From Roseivirga ehrenbergii (lineage in GTDB: Bacteria > Bacteroidota > Bacteroidia > Cytophagales > Cyclobacteriaceae): DNA of 64,000 nucleotides. The notes under the pieces were generated by a model. The model was not told the origin of the DNA, searched no databases, and saw only the letters and a list, made by a program, of their open reading frames with translations. Position numbers and translations under genes: made by a program. The DNA lies in assembly GCF_001593005.1 (NCBI RefSeq), contig NZ_LQZQ01000002.1, positions 372,001 through 436,000 of the forward strand. Direction: 5' to 3'. Positions 62,801 to 64,000 of the stretch are shown here, one piece after another (position 1 is the stretch's first letter; every line of letters begins with the position of its first letter).

Positions 62801-64000
62801 TAGGTTTTCGTCTTTAAAACGCAAATCGATATTGCCACTTCCGTTGGTGATTTTACCCGACAATTCCAGATTAGAAAAATCGTAGTCGTTGTATTTCAGT
62901 CGCTCGAAATCTGTTTTTAGCTCTGCAGTTAAATCATTCAGACTGGCTCCGCTTCCTTTTAGGTCCAGAGTAAAACTTAGCGTATCGAGTTGTTCATTCT
63001 GAAGCAATCGATTGAGTTGAAGTTCTTTTACAGAAACCAATGCGTCAAACGTGATGGTTTCGTTTTGGCTGAATTGGCCTTTTACCTCAACATTTCCACT
63101 TGTGGTTTTGAGTGTGAGGTTGGTTTGTGCATCATTCAGCCCGCCCTTGAAAGATCCGGTTAAGGCCATGTTTTCTGGCAAACCCAAGCCCAAAGCTGTG
63201 GTGTCAATGATTTGAGAAATATCGATCCTGGTGGTTTTGGCGCTCAATGTGGGCAGGTCGAACCTCAACTGATAGGGGTCTGTTGGGTTGGTTACTCGGC
63301 CAGCAATATTGACAGTGGTCTGCTTCCCCCAATTCACCAAAGCCTCAGAAATTTGTAAGTCGGTTAGGCTGCCATTTACATTCAGCTGCCCAGTGATTTT
63401 CCTTTTGGAAAGCGACTGAAGGGATTCATTCTGAGTCAGCTCTGGACTAAAGACTGCTGCTTCGAGCAAGTCGATTCCAAACTTGTCTAAATCGGCAGAA
63501 ATTGAAGTCGCATCGGGCGAGTTTATCAAGTCCGTCAACGAGGCATATTGCAGACTCAAGTCACCCGACAGCATATTCTTTGGGGTGGCAAAGTCTAGCG
63601 ATTCAATTGAAAGTGATTCGTCAGTTACATTTAAATCAAAAGCCAGTTTATTAAGTGCAAGCCCGCTTCTTTCGGTAAAGGAAAAGCCATTGACGGACAT
63701 GCTGGCTTTGCCCGGCTGGTATGCAATGTCATCTGCGTCAAAATTGAAGTTTTCGACTTCTAGCCAATTGGGGTTGAAAACTCCATTTTCGGGTAAACTG
63801 TCTGTAGTTTGAAAGGTAATGTCATTCTTACTGAACGAAATTTCGTTGACCTCCACGTTCCAATTCGGCCATTCAAAACTGATGGGTTCTGATGTTGTTG
63901 AGTCCTGCGGAACTGCTTGGGTATTATTTGACAGCTGCTTTACAAAAACTTTGGAGTTATCTAAGCTCAATTCATCCAATACAATTCTTTGTTCTGCTAA
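59810..64000 (-). CDS. tamB: Translocation and assembly module subunit TamB (partial, 5' end outside window)
   Basis: The frame is open to the right window edge, so the N-terminus (with its membrane anchor) is missing; at least 1397 residues are present. The chain is a long series of AsmA/DUF490-type beta repeats (for example VNGSFSFTERSG-like strands and GSLTDLQISEALVNWGKQTTVNIAG). The conserved TamB C-terminal domain includes RRFEIAPGSSISWSGDPYDAELDVSAIYNIKTS and ends in the barrel-like LRLQGFSRNQYEGVIDGQLTVSGIALVFTREFN. It spans the periplasm as a beta-groove bridge to TamL, whose gene overlaps it by four bases. Confidence 0.9.
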   Translation of the reverse strand, partial: LAEQRIVLDELSLDNSKVFVKQLSNNTQAVPQDSTTSEPISFEWPNWNVEVNEISFSKNDITFQTTDSLPENGVFNPNWLEVENFNFDADDIAYQPGKASMSVNGFSFTERSGLALNKLAFDLNVTDESLSIESLDFATPKNMLSGDLSLQYASLTDLINSPDATSISADLDKFGIDLLEAAVFSPELTQNESLQSLSKRKITGQLNVNGSLTDLQISEALVNWGKQTTVNIAGRVTNPTDPYQLRFDLPTLSAKTTRIDISQIIDTTALGLGLPENMALTGSFKGGLNDAQTNLTLKTTSGNVEVKGQFSQNETITFDALVSVKELQLNRLLQNEQLDTLSFTLDLKGSGASLNDLTAELKTDFERLKYNDYDFSNLELSGKITNGSGNIDLRFKDENLDMAMETKLALDSVAPKINTNLTVKGADLYALGLSPQNIKTAFVLDASFEGNASSFDLKTKLNDGIAIYNQEAYTFGSFNLVAKSAADTLGIMIDSQTIDAKIVANKSLMEILPLLQKEFTRYLENGGNFSDQDSLKTDATLKMTMVARPTAIISEVFLQGLERMDTIAFEFDFDAMTNKLSAELMAPYINFQGTEIDSLGFKINGKDDYLDFLLGWSQVSAGPVTIDKTKLQGKVDAGTVTSRFNIISNQKTLININSEVNLTSDTIQIHFIPDTLIFNSEQWNILESNQVTLASSYININGFELSNGAQKVTLSTTLPGHEQKHLGAVFSNYQLSTITSLFNAEKPLATGILNGDIIMENPFSGFGVIAGLNISDLAVMEVPFGQLKLEAEGAGVEKYQVDLSLKGDNADLNLTGNYTASATGGDLNLNLDLNELKMSAVEAFSNNSLSESKGSLSAKVDVSGNVNEPKYAGTLNFSQVGFLVNELNARFAIANEQLKVDNSGLFLDSFTITDGNNNDFELAGKILTDDPVNPTFDLKVQANNFRVINSDKEDSNLFYGQLNVGADLTITGDLNIPKIRGNLEVIDGSTLTFTVPESQLELKEREGVVLFVNRENPDDILTKVDQSEVSANSAVIAGYDIETIISIGDNSEFNIIIDESTGDNLRVVGDGDFNLNIEPNGRIGLSGKYELSGGHYEANVFNLVKRRFEIAPGSSISWSGDPYDAELDVSAIYNIKTSVEPLMAIRTSAEATGAEASYQQRLPFDVYINVDGELLTPTISFNLDMPEEERGSLSGTVYSQVQQLNSQEEELNKQVFSLLVLNRFFPSSGSDGSSGGPTSMALDNVNNVLSGQLNNYSEKIFGNTGIDVGFNLNSTAGNADNGGQLQTQLGITAKKEFFNDRLIVKVGSEVDVAGSQSASEGAPIIGNVSLEYLLTEDKRLRLQGFSRNQYEGVIDGQLTVSGIALVFTREFNKFKELFAKQVKEEVEKQEKENNNK

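Noticed and set aside
1-64000. tRNA, rRNA, riboswitch or transposase genes
   Set aside because: Intergenic gaps were inspected; no cloverleaf with a CCA-type end, no FMN or other known riboswitch before ribH or lysC, and no IS transposase motif were found.

Overview
The window is a chromosomal segment of a member of the Bacteroidota, most likely a marine-type Cytophagales relative. Evidence: the gliding-motility genes gldE and gldD, a lipoprotein-type BamA/TamA protein (TamL) beside TamB, DUF5916 and DUF4221 proteins, LytTR regulation, a tiny basic COX24/AURKAIP1-like ribosomal protein, weak Shine-Dalgarno signals, and promoter-like boxes of the Bacteroidota type (TAnnTTTG). The sequence is moderately AT-rich. 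No tRNA, rRNA, CRISPR array or transposase gene was found.

Layout. 1-4074 (+): a beta-oxidation operon (3-hydroxyacyl-CoA dehydrogenase/enoyl-CoA hydratase cut by the window edge, thiolase, acyl-CoA dehydrogenase), closed by a strong terminator. 4152-7036 (-): HU-like protein, TPR membrane protein, a 30-residue ribosomal protein and RNase E/G. 7192-12780 (+): mutY, ssb, gldE, gldD, recG. 12781-16975: an accessory region bordered by a second, diverged copy of the recG 3' end. It carries a short type II CBASS operon (CD-NTase, E2-like protein, transmembrane STING effector) and, divergently, a sigma-like factor with a partner gene. 17064-26709 (-): a DUF5916 outer-membrane protein, two DUF4221 paralogues, and between them a LytTR response regulator, a degenerate sensor kinase, an intact sensor kinase and a repeat protein whose upstream region has a textbook LytTR double site. 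26845-36038: an exported DinB-fold protein, then a non-canonical Dnd phosphorothioation locus (dndC, dndD, a dndE-HerA fusion, a GHKL ATPase with a HEPN-like C-terminus), facing a membrane protein and a cysteine desulfurase.

36048-46331: recF, pdhA, a TPR protein, ribH, a lysC-type aspartokinase, two exported proteins (one a metallo-beta-lactamase-fold hydrolase), two exported peptidases (M14, M28) and an orphan antitoxin-like gene. 46363-55909: mutS, a DUF4382 lipoprotein, a hybrid histidine kinase, small membrane proteins, pirin and two small DUF proteins. 56007-57483: a Fic protein gene with strong palindromic operators, bracketed by two direct copies of a palindromic repeat. 57531-64000 (-): tamL and the 3' part of tamB, which runs off the right edge.

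The most interesting material is the two defence loci, both lodged beside DNA-repair genes (recG; recF). The CBASS operon combines a STING receptor with an E2-like protein and sits next to a sigma-like gene pair. The Dnd locus lacks DndB and DndFGH and instead has HerA fused to DndE and a GHKL-HEPN protein that may be its effector.
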